NCBI GenBank assembly: GCA_033807775.1
Contig: CM066314.1
Span: 33,591,001-33,655,000 of the forward strand
Length of the DNA: 64,000 nucleotides
From: Saussurea involucrata
Lineage: Eukaryota; Streptophyta; Magnoliopsida; Asterales; Asteraceae
Direction: 5' to 3'
Shown here: positions 55,909 to 64,000 of the stretch, piece by piece
Layout of the letters: each line of letters begins with the position of its first letter
Numbering within the stretch: the first letter of the stretch is position 1
The notes under the pieces: model-generated
The model's input: the letters and a program-made list of their open reading frames with translations, nothing else
What the model was told of the DNA's origin: nothing
Database searches by the model: none
Made by a program: the position numbers and the translations under genes

Positions 55909-57508
55909 TGTAACACACGTAAAACTCCCAACCTCGAAATTCGACTCCTTTAAATACGCTTAACTCCTATTTGTGCTATCGTTACATTCATGCATCCTAC
56001 TTGCTAAAATTTATATGAAGATTCATGTTCTGACCTCAAACTAATGGTTCTAGAAGGGAGAGCTTCGGTACACTCTGTGCGAGAGTGACATGGCGAGAGT
56101 GCCCATGGCACAATCGCGTGTCACAATCGCATGTATTGTACCAACTATCGGTACACTTTGTGCGAGAGTGACATGGCGAGAGTGCCCTTGGCACAATCGC
56201 GTGTCACAATCGCCGTGTGGGGATTTGGTGGTCGCAGTACATTTTCAGCGAAAGTGATCTGCGAAAGTGCCCTAGGGTACAATCGCATGGGCACTATCGC
56301 CCGTCGGGTGCAGGAGGCATTAAAACGTCGATTTTCAACCCTTTTGATACTCACTTTTACAAAACACTTTCCAAACGATTTCCTTGGGAGCAAAAGGCGA
56401 TTTATCTCCCTTAACCCACTTTCCTCATCAAAACTCCATCAAATCTTAGAACACTCATTAATGGTGAAGTATAGTACACTTAAAGACATTTATTGAAGTT
56501 CTTGCCCAAGATCTAGCACCTACAACACCAAGTCTTTACTTCCATCTCTTCAACTACTAGGGTTTCATCCATTTTCTAGGTTTTGGTCCAAAAACCTAGA
56601 TTGTAAGTGTTCTAACCTACCTTAAACTATATCCATGATTATTACTTGTTATTTTGTTTATTCCTTCATCTTATTGGAAAACCCTAATTTTGGGTATGTG
56701 ATTTGGTGACTCCATGAAAGTAGACACAACTTATGAAGAAGTTGGGGGGTTCTATAAGTAAATGTTTTGTATTGTATCTTGGTAAGAAGAGGGTTTTACA
56801 ACCCCTAGTCATAAATTAATCTAATGGTACTAAATATGTCTTAATGGTTAAGCTAGTCCAACCTTTTTGGCTTATTGGGTATAATAGCCCTACATGGGAT
56901 TATGTACATCCTTGTCTATGAAATACATGTGTCATTAGTAGATGAATGCTATGTTAAGTACATACTTTTGTTCCTTGTAAATTACATGTTGAAAAGAGGA
57001 AGCTCATTCATTGATTAAGCATGATGGTATGGCTTGTGGCTAAGTTAAGCTTTGAATAGATCAAGTTAAGTGTTCACCAGGAGGACATAGTCTTAGGCAC
57101 CACCTTATGGGTATGTGCCTAGACCCTCGCCATTTTTGGGGCAATGCCTTTGTTGTAACCCCGGATGTGTCGGGCCTTTGGTGTCGCTTTTATGCGGATG
57201 ACACTAAGGTATCTCGTCTCTTTGGGTGGAACTTCTTGATATTATGGGTCTCCCCCATTGATTTCAAGTCTACTTATGGAAAGCAGAATGATGATTCTTA
57301 TGTATACATGCTATTATTATGCGTTATCATTTGAGAATACTCACCAAGCCTTGTATTGACACTTGCTTGATTGTTGCTTTGAATCTCAGGTTCTAGTGGA
57401 GCCAATGTTAAGAAAGACTAAGCGGAGCGTGTGAGCCATGGGAAATGCTTTTGCTACTCGAACCATAGAATATCTATACGACTAGAAATAACAACCCTTT
57501 TGTAATCT
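55909..57508 (+). repeat. Tekay-like 3' LTR, truncated
   Basis: Matches segments 1 and 2 of the 5' LTR but ends at TTTTGTAATCT, missing about the last 200 bases. It is joined there to a Copia-B-like LTR that lacks its own first part, so the junction is a deletion product. Tandem units lie at 56063-56310. Confidence 0.88.
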
Positions 57509-58495
57509 GAATCAACGAAAGTTGGTCATGAAGTCCTCCGTACAAAGTACTTTTGTCTTAACCACCCTTGCACGACTCCGTACGATATGTCAGAAAAGAA
57601 CCTCCTTATTGTCTGAAATCGTACAACCACTTTGATACTACACTGTTCAAACATGCGGCTACTAAGGTTGTCTACAAAGGTCAATGACATACAACCAATG
57701 AGCTGCTGCCACGTGTAAAGTGTAAAATGCCATGCATTAAATGCATGCAGTATATAAGAAGGACTCCAGCTTCATTTTTGAAGCACTTGCTAACTCTGGA
57801 CAAGTCATCTTTCTTATCTTGAGATAGGTTATTATTAGTAATTTCCTTCTCTTTCTTAGTGCAAGAAACTTAGTGTTCCAACTTGTTTAGATTTAGGTTT
57901 ATCCTTAATCTTGTTCCGCAACAAGCTGTAAATTGTTAATGATTTATCAATAAACAATTTAGAAAAGTAAAATCTGTGTGTTTGTATTCAACCCCCCCCC
58001 CCCCCCTCTACAAACTTGTATAGCCCTTCGGGACCAACAAGTGGTATCAGAGCAGATTTGTTTAATCTCATAAACAAGATCTAATCTATACTAAGATTTC
58101 TCTTCCTTGCTATTTCTGAAAATGGCTACCTACACAAACACAAACTATATTGACAATGGTTCTCTTGCAAAACTCCCTAGATTCTCCAGAGATAATTTTA
58201 ATCTATGGAAAAATAGGATGATTCTCTTCTTAGAAGGTGTAGACCCTACTACGCCTTATTATCTTGAAAATGACCCATATATTCCTGTAAGAATTGATGC
58301 TGCAGTTCCAGCCGCTGAGAATAGACCTGCTATTCCAGAAAGGCTGATTCCCACGGAAGTTCATATGTGGACTGATGAAGATGAGAAGAAAGTGGCTATC
58401 GACACAAAAGCCAGATCTATACTATCCATGGCTCTTCCTGACGAAGTCTACCATTCTGTCATGAACCTGAAAACCTCAAAAGCTATGTGGGATAC
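57509..58495 (+). mobile_element. Truncated Copia-B-like element
   Basis: 57509-58039 matches the 3' half of the Copia-B LTR (from 38115), with TATATAAG at 57751 and a shorter poly-C tract near 57992. It is followed by the primer site TGGTATCAGAGC (58042-58053) and the gag start. Copia-C interrupts it at 58495/58496. It differs clearly from Copia-B, so it is an independent, older copy. Confidence 0.88.
58122..58495 (+). pseudogene. gag: Gag fragment of Copia-B-like element
   Basis: From ATG (MATYTNTNYIDNG) through KTSKAMWDT, closely matching residues 1-135 of Copia-B gag. It is cut by the Copia-C LTR; the apparent ORF runs a few codons into that LTR and stops. Confidence 0.88.
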
Positions 58496-59346
58496 TGTTG
58501 GAACCCAGATACGCTTAATCAAGATTAACAGTCTATTAGTTGAGTTTAGAGTTTGATGCGGAAGCGTATTAAACTAACAGATATGTTTGATAGATATTAG
58601 AACGCACATATATAAAGAAAACAGTAAAGAATGAAAAGGATTTCTTGAACAGTTACTGTTATTCAATATATAACAACAACACGAAGAACAGATTAAGAAC
58701 TGTTGGTGTGTGAGAATATAACACTCAGATATTTGACAATAAAGTTTGAGAGTATTAGTGATTCCTTGTGTATTCGTCGTTAGGAAGATCTCAACATGAG
58801 ACTTCCTTTTATACTACTCTTAGAAGACTATGAAGTTGGTCATTGTTCCTTTTACGGCATGAATAGTAAACTGGATGGTGTGAACAGTGGACTGGATGGT
58901 GTGAGCAGTTGTTTGAGCCATGCGCATTTAATGGAGCAGATGTACTATTGGTAAATTCATTAAATGGCGCAGACGTCTATTTTGTACCATGCCCTATTGA
59001 GTCCACTCAGAGCTTGACACGTGTTTTGACAGTACTTTTCCATGCAAGTTGATGAACGTATCCAGTAATATCTTCCAAGTCTTCATAGAGGACCACAGAG
59101 GCTCTGTAATGAATTACAGAGGTTCTGCGGTCTGGTCCTCTGTGGAGCAGTCTTCGCCGGATTCCGAGTCTTTGGTCTTCTTTGTGCGTATGACAGAGCT
59201 TCTGTAGGAAGCCTCTGCTGCTTCTGTAGCTTCTTGACCTTGATTTCTCGGTAATGTCGGCAGAGCCTCTGTAAGAGGCTTTCTTCACTTAGCCTATTTT
59301 TCACTACTTCTAAATACTTCTATGATTAGGAAGATTGAAGCTAACA
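58496..59346 (-). repeat. Copia-C 3' LTR
   Basis: 851 bases, TGTTGGAACC to GAAGCTAACA on the plus strand. TATA box on the minus strand at 58813-58806 (TATAAAAG). Clustered CAGAGG/CCTCTG words lie at 59090-59280. Confidence 0.88.
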
Positions 59347-59532
59347 ATCTCCCCCTAAGTAGTGAAAAATTAAAATTTGAACTTGAGTTAAGTTTGGCTA
59401 AGTTAGATAAGACAGAGGTTAAACAATACCTCGAAATTTCTTTCATTTAGAAATATGCCAGAGGCATTTTACATTTGAGTACAATGAAAGATAAACTTTT
59501 AACTTTGTTTGCAGAGATTGGAGGTCTGAGAA
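59347..59532 (-). other. Copia-C polypurine tract and 3' untranslated region
   Basis: Minus-strand AGGGGGAGAT lies next to the LTR (59347-59356). The rest is short non-coding sequence with several CAGAG words. Confidence 0.8.
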
Positions 59533-61140
59533 TCAGATTTTGGCATCTTTGAAATCGTTGTAGCTTCTGTTGTCTCTGCCGACTTCTCTGATTTCTTTGT
59601 AGAATCTGATGCAGAGTTCTCTTAGGCGAATTGTTGCGTCAATCTCCCTTATGATTGTATCTGCAGCATCTTTTTCCATTTTCTTTGAACCTCTGTATTT
59701 CACAAGGCTTGCTCTGAACTTGTTCAGAGTATTTGTTGCGTACTTCTGACAGTCCATGCATACAAATAGTTTAGTTTCGCCTTGAGGGTTTTGAAATACT
59801 AACCCAAACCGTGGTTCTGTGATGATTGAGTTTGGTATGGCGTCTGGTGGGCAGCGATCCTCTGGTGGTCGTAGATCCAGATGTTTGAGACCGAGATCCT
59901 TTCCCAGCTGGAAATCTATCATGCTGTAGAGCAGAAGCTTTTCCCTCATCGCTTTTCTCAATACTTGATAGGCTCTGGTGTTTGCCTCTGTGTTGTAGTT
60001 GTCCTTTGTCCATTGCAGAAGGTCAGGTAGATCGTATGGATTGATGTTTCTTAAGTCGGCATCAGCGAAGGTAGATTCTGAATTGTTCTCTCTTCTGACT
60101 TTGTAAAGATTGTACCTGACCCTTGGATAGGTTCTTGTGAAGGAGAATCGGCAGAAGATCACCTTTTTGATCTTGTGAATTGAGAAGACATCTGCTTTGG
60201 TTCTTGGCTTTGTTCTCGTGAAGATGTTCTCAAATTCTTCTCTGATCCTTGGATCTGTCACATGATCTGTTGGATAGTTTGTTTGAAAGGATTGTTTGTA
60301 GAGGTATTTGTATACCACTTCTTCCATTTCTTCATGTGTTGGACCAGGTCGTGGAATTTGTCTTCTGAGACTCTCCATCTGTTGAACAACTTCTGCAGCT
60401 CTACCAGTTAAAGGAATTTCTGACAGAGGCTTCAATCCATGTGCCCAGTCAACTTCTTCGGGTTTTGGGGTTTGAAAGGCGTCAAACGCACTCTTCATCA
60501 GTTTCTCTGTTGGCTTTGACAATGTTTTCTTCTTCTTAGGCTCTTCTGTCAGTATCCCTTTGCCTTTATCTTTTGTTGTCGTGGCAGAACCTGTTGCTTC
60601 TGTGGGATTTGAGGTTTGCACTTCTGTAGGTTTGATGGAGGTTGCCTCTGTGGATTTTGACGATTGTGACTTAGAGGACTTTTGTGGCGATGGTTCTGTT
60701 GGCTTGACTTGCTCTGTAACCTCTGTTGGAGGTTGTTTGGTGACTTCTTCTGTGAGCTCAGTTTCTGTTGATGAAGTGTTTTCATTGAATCTTCTTGCCA
60801 TTCTGAAAGATAAGGTGAACCTGTGACTTTCTTCTTCTCTCTTCACCATACAATCACTTATCGTTGTGTGCATCCTTTTCAGAATGTCAGAAGCAGAGGT
60901 CGTTGCTCTTTTTGGTTTGGTGGCAATCGACTTTCTTCTGGGTATGGTTTGGGGTGTTTCCACAGAGGTGGGTGTTTTCTCTGTGGTTGGTTCATCTGTT
61001 TCTTCCAAAGTAATTACCTCAGGGGTGGTAGTTGCCTCTGAGGTTTGCTTATCTGCTTCTGTAGTGTTGGGTTCTTTAGAGGTTGAATCCACAGAGATGG
61101 GTGTATTCTCTGTGGTTCTTTGAGTTTGTTGTTGGGTTTG
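59533..61140 (-). CDS. Copia-C accessory protein, C-terminal part
   Basis: In frame with the upstream ORF and separated from it only by TAA (61143-61141). The first ~200 codons are Thr/Pro/Glu-rich and disordered. Then come a domain with KIKKVIFCRFSF, YKVRRENNSESTF and YDLPDLLQW, matching Copia-B exon 2, and a terminal domain with EPRFGLVFQNPQGETKLF. The TAA sits among CAA codons, so CAA to TAA is the simplest origin, but recoding is not excluded. The ATG at 61092 could start a separate product. Confidence 0.75.
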   Translation of the reverse strand, partial: QTQQQTQRTTENTPISVDSTSKEPNTTEADKQTSEATTTPEVITLEETDEPTTEKTPTSVETPQTIPRRKSIATKPKRATTSASDILKRMHTTISDCMVKREEESHRFTLSFRMARRFNENTSSTETELTEEVTKQPPTEVTEQVKPTEPSPQKSSKSQSSKSTEATSIKPTEVQTSNPTEATGSATTTKDKGKGILTEEPKKKKTLSKPTEKLMKSAFDAFQTPKPEEVDWAHGLKPLSEIPLTGRAAEVVQQMESLRRQIPRPGPTHEEMEEVVYKYLYKQSFQTNYPTDHVTDPRIREEFENIFTRTKPRTKADVFSIHKIKKVIFCRFSFTRTYPRVRYNLYKVRRENNSESTFADADLRNINPYDLPDLLQWTKDNYNTEANTRAYQVLRKAMREKLLLYSMIDFQLGKDLGLKHLDLRPPEDRCPPDAIPNSIITEPRFGLVFQNPQGETKLFVCMDCQKYATNTLNKFRASLVKYRGSKKMEKDAADTIIREIDATIRLRELCIRFYKEIREVGRDNRSYNDFKDAKI

Positions 61141-63999
61141 TTATGGAGGTGCTTGACTCAGAGGTTCTGCGGCTATTGGTGGACCTGTAAGTCCTCTGCT
61201 TGCAGTTTTCTCCCCCTCAGGATGATCTGATGGACCAGGATGGTCATCATCATCAGAGTCATCCTGACCCTTGTCTGATGTACCTTCTGCTCTGCAGGAA
61301 GCATCGGGTTTCTTTGGCATTGTGGCTCCAGCAGCGATCAGTTTCGCGCAGACATCATCACAGAGGCCAAGAAGAGTTGCTAGTTCTGCCTCTGTTTTGA
61401 ATCTCATCCTTCCTACACTTTCTCTGAAATCTTTGACGAAGTTAGCATTGGTAGTGGTGAAGGAAAGGATGACTTCTGTCACTTGATTAATCACGTGCTG
61501 CCCAAGCTCTGTCAGCTGTGCTCTTGTCATGTAGTCTTTGGGTTGCATCAGCATGGTATTTCGCATGGCTTCTTCTTGAACTTTTTGTAGGGCCTTCTGT
61601 AGATCTGCAGGAGTGATGCCCGTTGACACTGAAGTCTGTTTGTTCAATTGATCAAGGAACTTGTTGATGGAGTTCTCAATCGAAGAAGGAGTAGTTGTTG
61701 CGGCAGAAGTGGTGGTTGCGGTAGCAGCAGACTTCATCTGTGAGATGGCAGTTTTCACCTCTGTGGACAGGTTGTCCATTTTGGTGTTCAGGTTTAGCAG
61801 TGCCAGTGATGTTGTCTCTGCAAAAGATTTGAAAGAGCTTTGCAATTCTTTCAAGGTTTGGTTCACAGAGGTCTCAAGGGTTTGGAACTCATCCCTTGTG
61901 ACTTGTGTTCCGGTGGTAACCTCTGGAGGAACACATTCGTCTCCAGAGTGAATCCCTGTTCCTGGGATACCTTCTTTCATTCCTGTTTGTATGTTGAGAA
62001 TGGAAGGATTTCCTTCTGATCCTTGAGAAGAAACATGAGTTTCAATCCCTACAGAAGTTCTGAGAAGAACATTGTCCAAATCCACTCCAGAGGTGGGTAT
62101 TGGAATATCCTTCTGTTGACTAGGAGACTTGTCTAGAGTCCCTTTGTCTTTGTGCTCTCTACTTCTCTCTGAAAGAAGTGTGGGTCTTAATAAGTGCGTG
62201 TCAGAGGAAACAAATTCCTCTGTAGGGTGTTCTTGTGTGATCTGGGGCGATTGATCACGAACATTAGGTGAGTCTCTTTGAGGAGACTCCCTAGGAATGG
62301 ATTCACCGGTTTCTGTGGGCACAGAGGTTGAAAGAGTAACCTCTGGCTGGATGGGTTGGGTTGGGATCGAGCTGTGCTGCTCTTTTTCAATAACTCCTTC
62401 TGCAGCTAGACCTGCGGAGTTAGAAATGTGGGTTGCACTGGGAGGGGGTGATTGATGTGTGCCTTCTTCAACTTCGGCATCTTTTCTTGTTTCTTCTTCT
62501 GGTTCTGTGGAAGTTCCTTGCTCTGTGCGCAAGGAGTCATACATGTGATGAGATCCGTATAATCTCATGACATGAGGATGATAGAGACCTTTTCGTATCC
62601 AGATAGCCTCTTCTTCATCTGAATCTACCTCTGAGATTTCTATCCCTGTTTCTGTGGTTTCTTCTACAACCGTTGCCTCTGTAACTTTAGTTGTATTCCA
62701 CTCAGCTTCGATTTGTTCTGTTTCTTCTGAAGCTTGGTTTGGACTTCTTCTGTGGACGTCCAATCCTTGAATGAAAGGGTTTTGTAAAATCACAGGGGTT
62801 TCGGCTGGTCGATTTCTGGGTGTTGTGTCATCTTCGTGTAGATGTGTGTCAATGCCAGAAATGAAGAAATCTTGTTCTTCTGGAGTGTGGTGGTCGAGAG
62901 GTTGTGCCGTCCACCCTGCTGTATTAAGGGTGTTTGCAATTTCGGGGTTCTGTAGGAAATCATTCAGGTCTCCTTGGTGAGCAAATCTATCTGGAGATTG
63001 ATAGGGTGATTGATATCCTTCTTCTGTCATTCCTACTTCTGCATCTTCTTCTTCTGCAGTTTCTCCCTCTATGATTTCCTCTTCTGCAATGGTAAACAAC
63101 TTTTTAAGTGTTTTACCATGCTTCTTTTTGGTTTTCCTCCTTTTTGGTTTTGGTGCCCCTTCCTCTGTTGATTTGGATCTCTTCTTTTTCTGTTTTGTGA
63201 AAAGGGGAGGAGCAGAGGAGCCAATCTCTGTGGCATGGGGAGGTGAAGGTTGATCTTCTGTAGTGCTTGTTGAGGTGCCTTCTGCAGTTTTTCTCTTCTT
63301 TGCTTTTGGAGTAGATGCAGAGGTTCTTGATGAAGACTTCTTTCCCATTATTTCTGCGCGCTTGGCTATGAAGCTGAGCTGAATAGCCATGTGTTTTGCT
63401 AACTTTTGATCCTTTTCTGCTTGAGTGGAAAGAGGTTTTGCTATCATTGTTCCTAGGGGGACACCTAAACGCGGGGGTGTCATAGGACTCGGTTTTGGAG
63501 TTCTATGATCGCGTTTATACTCTTTCTTAAGGGATATGTTCGATGCGTAGCGCAGAAGTTTCTTTGACAGAGGTCTGCAGTGTGAGTAGCCATCAGCATG
63601 ATCAGTGGGGGTATTTTTGTTCATCGGGAACTGTTTGGGAGTTGGCCCTTCCATTGGCCAATTTTGGATTAGCAGCAGAGGTTCGAACAGTACTCCCAAT
63701 ATTCTTTGGAATTGCAGAGGTGGTAGAAAGTTGGGATCGTTCTCTTTGACCCTTTTCGAGTTGTTCTTTCTGTCGATGGTGTTTATGATCTCTTGCATCA
63801 TTATGGTCGCATAATCTAGTGGAAGATCATAGTAAACCCCATACATGATGCTCAAGATTTGATGTGAGCTCTGGTCAATACTCCCTATCTTTCCTGTCAG
63901 GCATCTGTTAAGAATAGAGAACAAAGTGTTCCACAGAGGTGGTAATCGGCCTCTGCGGAAGTCATTTCTCTTCCGTAGTTGGGTGTTGTACCCAAGCAT
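61141..63999 (-). CDS. Copia-C accessory protein, N-terminal part (cut by window edge)
   Basis: 952 codons, open at the right edge. The first ~180 residues are the globular domain (LGYNTQLRKRN ... PPLWNTLFSILNRCLTGKIG ... VYYDLPLDYATIM) that matches the Copia-A gene and is similar in pattern to Copia-B. A basic stretch (KPKRRKTKKKHGK) at about 275-295 resembles a nuclear localisation signal. The rest is acidic, Thr/Glu-rich and disordered, with a coiled coil near residues 720-840. It has no membrane segment. The CAGAGG/CCTCTG word occurs dozens of times and contributes to the TE/TT/SE-rich composition. Confidence 0.78.
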   Translation of the reverse strand: MLGYNTQLRKRNDFRRGRLPPLWNTLFSILNRCLTGKIGSIDQSSHQILSIMYGVYYDLPLDYATIMMQEIINTIDRKNNSKRVKENDPNFLPPLQFQRILGVLFEPLLLIQNWPMEGPTPKQFPMNKNTPTDHADGYSHCRPLSKKLLRYASNISLKKEYKRDHRTPKPSPMTPPRLGVPLGTMIAKPLSTQAEKDQKLAKHMAIQLSFIAKRAEIMGKKSSSRTSASTPKAKKRKTAEGTSTSTTEDQPSPPHATEIGSSAPPLFTKQKKKRSKSTEEGAPKPKRRKTKKKHGKTLKKLFTIAEEEIIEGETAEEEDAEVGMTEEGYQSPYQSPDRFAHQGDLNDFLQNPEIANTLNTAGWTAQPLDHHTPEEQDFFISGIDTHLHEDDTTPRNRPAETPVILQNPFIQGLDVHRRSPNQASEETEQIEAEWNTTKVTEATVVEETTETGIEISEVDSDEEEAIWIRKGLYHPHVMRLYGSHHMYDSLRTEQGTSTEPEEETRKDAEVEEGTHQSPPPSATHISNSAGLAAEGVIEKEQHSSIPTQPIQPEVTLSTSVPTETGESIPRESPQRDSPNVRDQSPQITQEHPTEEFVSSDTHLLRPTLLSERSREHKDKGTLDKSPSQQKDIPIPTSGVDLDNVLLRTSVGIETHVSSQGSEGNPSILNIQTGMKEGIPGTGIHSGDECVPPEVTTGTQVTRDEFQTLETSVNQTLKELQSSFKSFAETTSLALLNLNTKMDNLSTEVKTAISQMKSAATATTTSAATTTPSSIENSINKFLDQLNKQTSVSTGITPADLQKALQKVQEEAMRNTMLMQPKDYMTRAQLTELGQHVINQVTEVILSFTTTNANFVKDFRESVGRMRFKTEAELATLLGLCDDVCAKLIAAGATMPKKPDASCRAEGTSDKGQDDSDDDDHPGPSDHPEGEKTASRGLTGPPIAAEPLSQAPP

Positions 64000-64000
64000 T

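Larger units (their letters stand above)
2291..57508 (+). mobile_element. Tekay-like Ty3/gypsy chromovirus, old and broken
   Basis: The 5' LTR starts TGTAACACCCG at 2291 and the 3' LTR starts TGTAACACACG at 55909; the internal region (50865-55908) has gag, protease, RT-RNase H, integrase and a C-terminal chromodomain in chromovirus order. Without the two Copia elements nested in its 5' LTR it would be about 8.4 kb. It was inserted into the accessory gene at 1-2290. Its 3' LTR is truncated at 57508, so its TSD cannot be checked. Several nonsense codons are consistent with C-to-T change (TGG to TAG at the end of the RT ORF and before 55484; CGA to TGA near 55637), as expected for a long-methylated copy. 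The clade assignment rests on the chromodomain and LTR length, not on a tree. Confidence 0.85.
58496..64000 (-). mobile_element. Copia-C: Ty1/copia element, 3' part
   Basis: Minus-strand element whose 3' LTR (58496-59346) and accessory gene are visible; gag, pol and the 5' LTR would lie beyond the right edge. The base run before the LTR is gatac (58491-58495); its duplicate cannot be checked. The words CAGAGG and CCTCTG recur about forty times. Confidence 0.85.

Noticed and set aside
1..64000. Search for host genes, tRNA, rRNA and DNA-transposon inverted repeats
   Set aside because: Every long ORF is explained by retrotransposon parts, the tRNA-like matches are primer sites only, and no terminal inverted repeats with a transposase were found.

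Overview
This window is transposon-dense heterochromatin of a flowering plant, most likely a eudicot. The species is not identifiable from sequence alone; the element types recall Asteraceae, but that is a weak impression. I see no host gene, tRNA or rRNA. Essentially all 64 kb is LTR retrotransposon, nested up to five levels deep, with target-site duplications (TSDs) that let the order be read.

Layout. (1) 1-2290, minus strand: decayed 3' accessory gene of a Ty1/copia element that leaves the window on the left. (2) 2291-57508, plus strand: an old, broken Ty3/gypsy chromovirus (Tekay-like, with chromodomain) inserted in (1). Its 5' LTR was hit twice. (3) Copia-A, 3530-37349, minus strand, TSD tatgt/tatct. 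(4) Gypsy-D, 3933-23820, TSD gcgat, inserted in the accessory gene of Copia-A; it is non-autonomous (gag and protease only, plus an antisense intron-containing gene). (5) An Athila-type gypsy, 9699-22003, TSD gctac, inserted in an exon of that antisense gene. It is intact and young, with two differences seen between its 1633-bp LTRs. (6) Copia-B, 37676-50706, plus strand, TSD ttagt, also in the Tekay-like LTR; it is intact and very young, its LTRs differing only in a poly-C run. (7) 57509-58495: truncated Copia-B-like copy fused to the broken Tekay-like 3' LTR. (8) Copia-C, 58496-64000, minus strand, inserted in (7) and leaving the window on the right; only its 3' LTR and accessory gene are visible.

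How the parts work together. Athila, Copia-A, Copia-B and the Tekay-like element carry the usual gag, protease, integrase, reverse transcriptase and RNase H. Every element except the Tekay-like one also carries a large extra gene. In the Ty1/copia copies it lies 3' of pol. In Copia-B it has features of an independent gene: CCAAT box, G-box, TATA box, a probable 5'UTR intron and a second, in-phase coding intron, predicting a 1293-residue protein. Copia-A, Copia-C and the 1-2290 fragment carry diverged relatives.

The most unusual signal is that each family carries its own short DNA word, iterated through LTRs, untranslated regions and coding sequence in more than one reading frame: CACAGTGGG (Athila), ATCGCTGA/TCAGCGA (Copia-B), CAGAGG/CCTCTG (Copia-C), TCCGGA (Copia-A, in two arrays), GTCGT/ACGAC (Gypsy-D). 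Together with the accessory genes this suggests, as inference, self-recognition systems in LTR retrotransposons, analogous to the motif-specific VANC anti-silencing proteins of Arabidopsis VANDAL DNA transposons.
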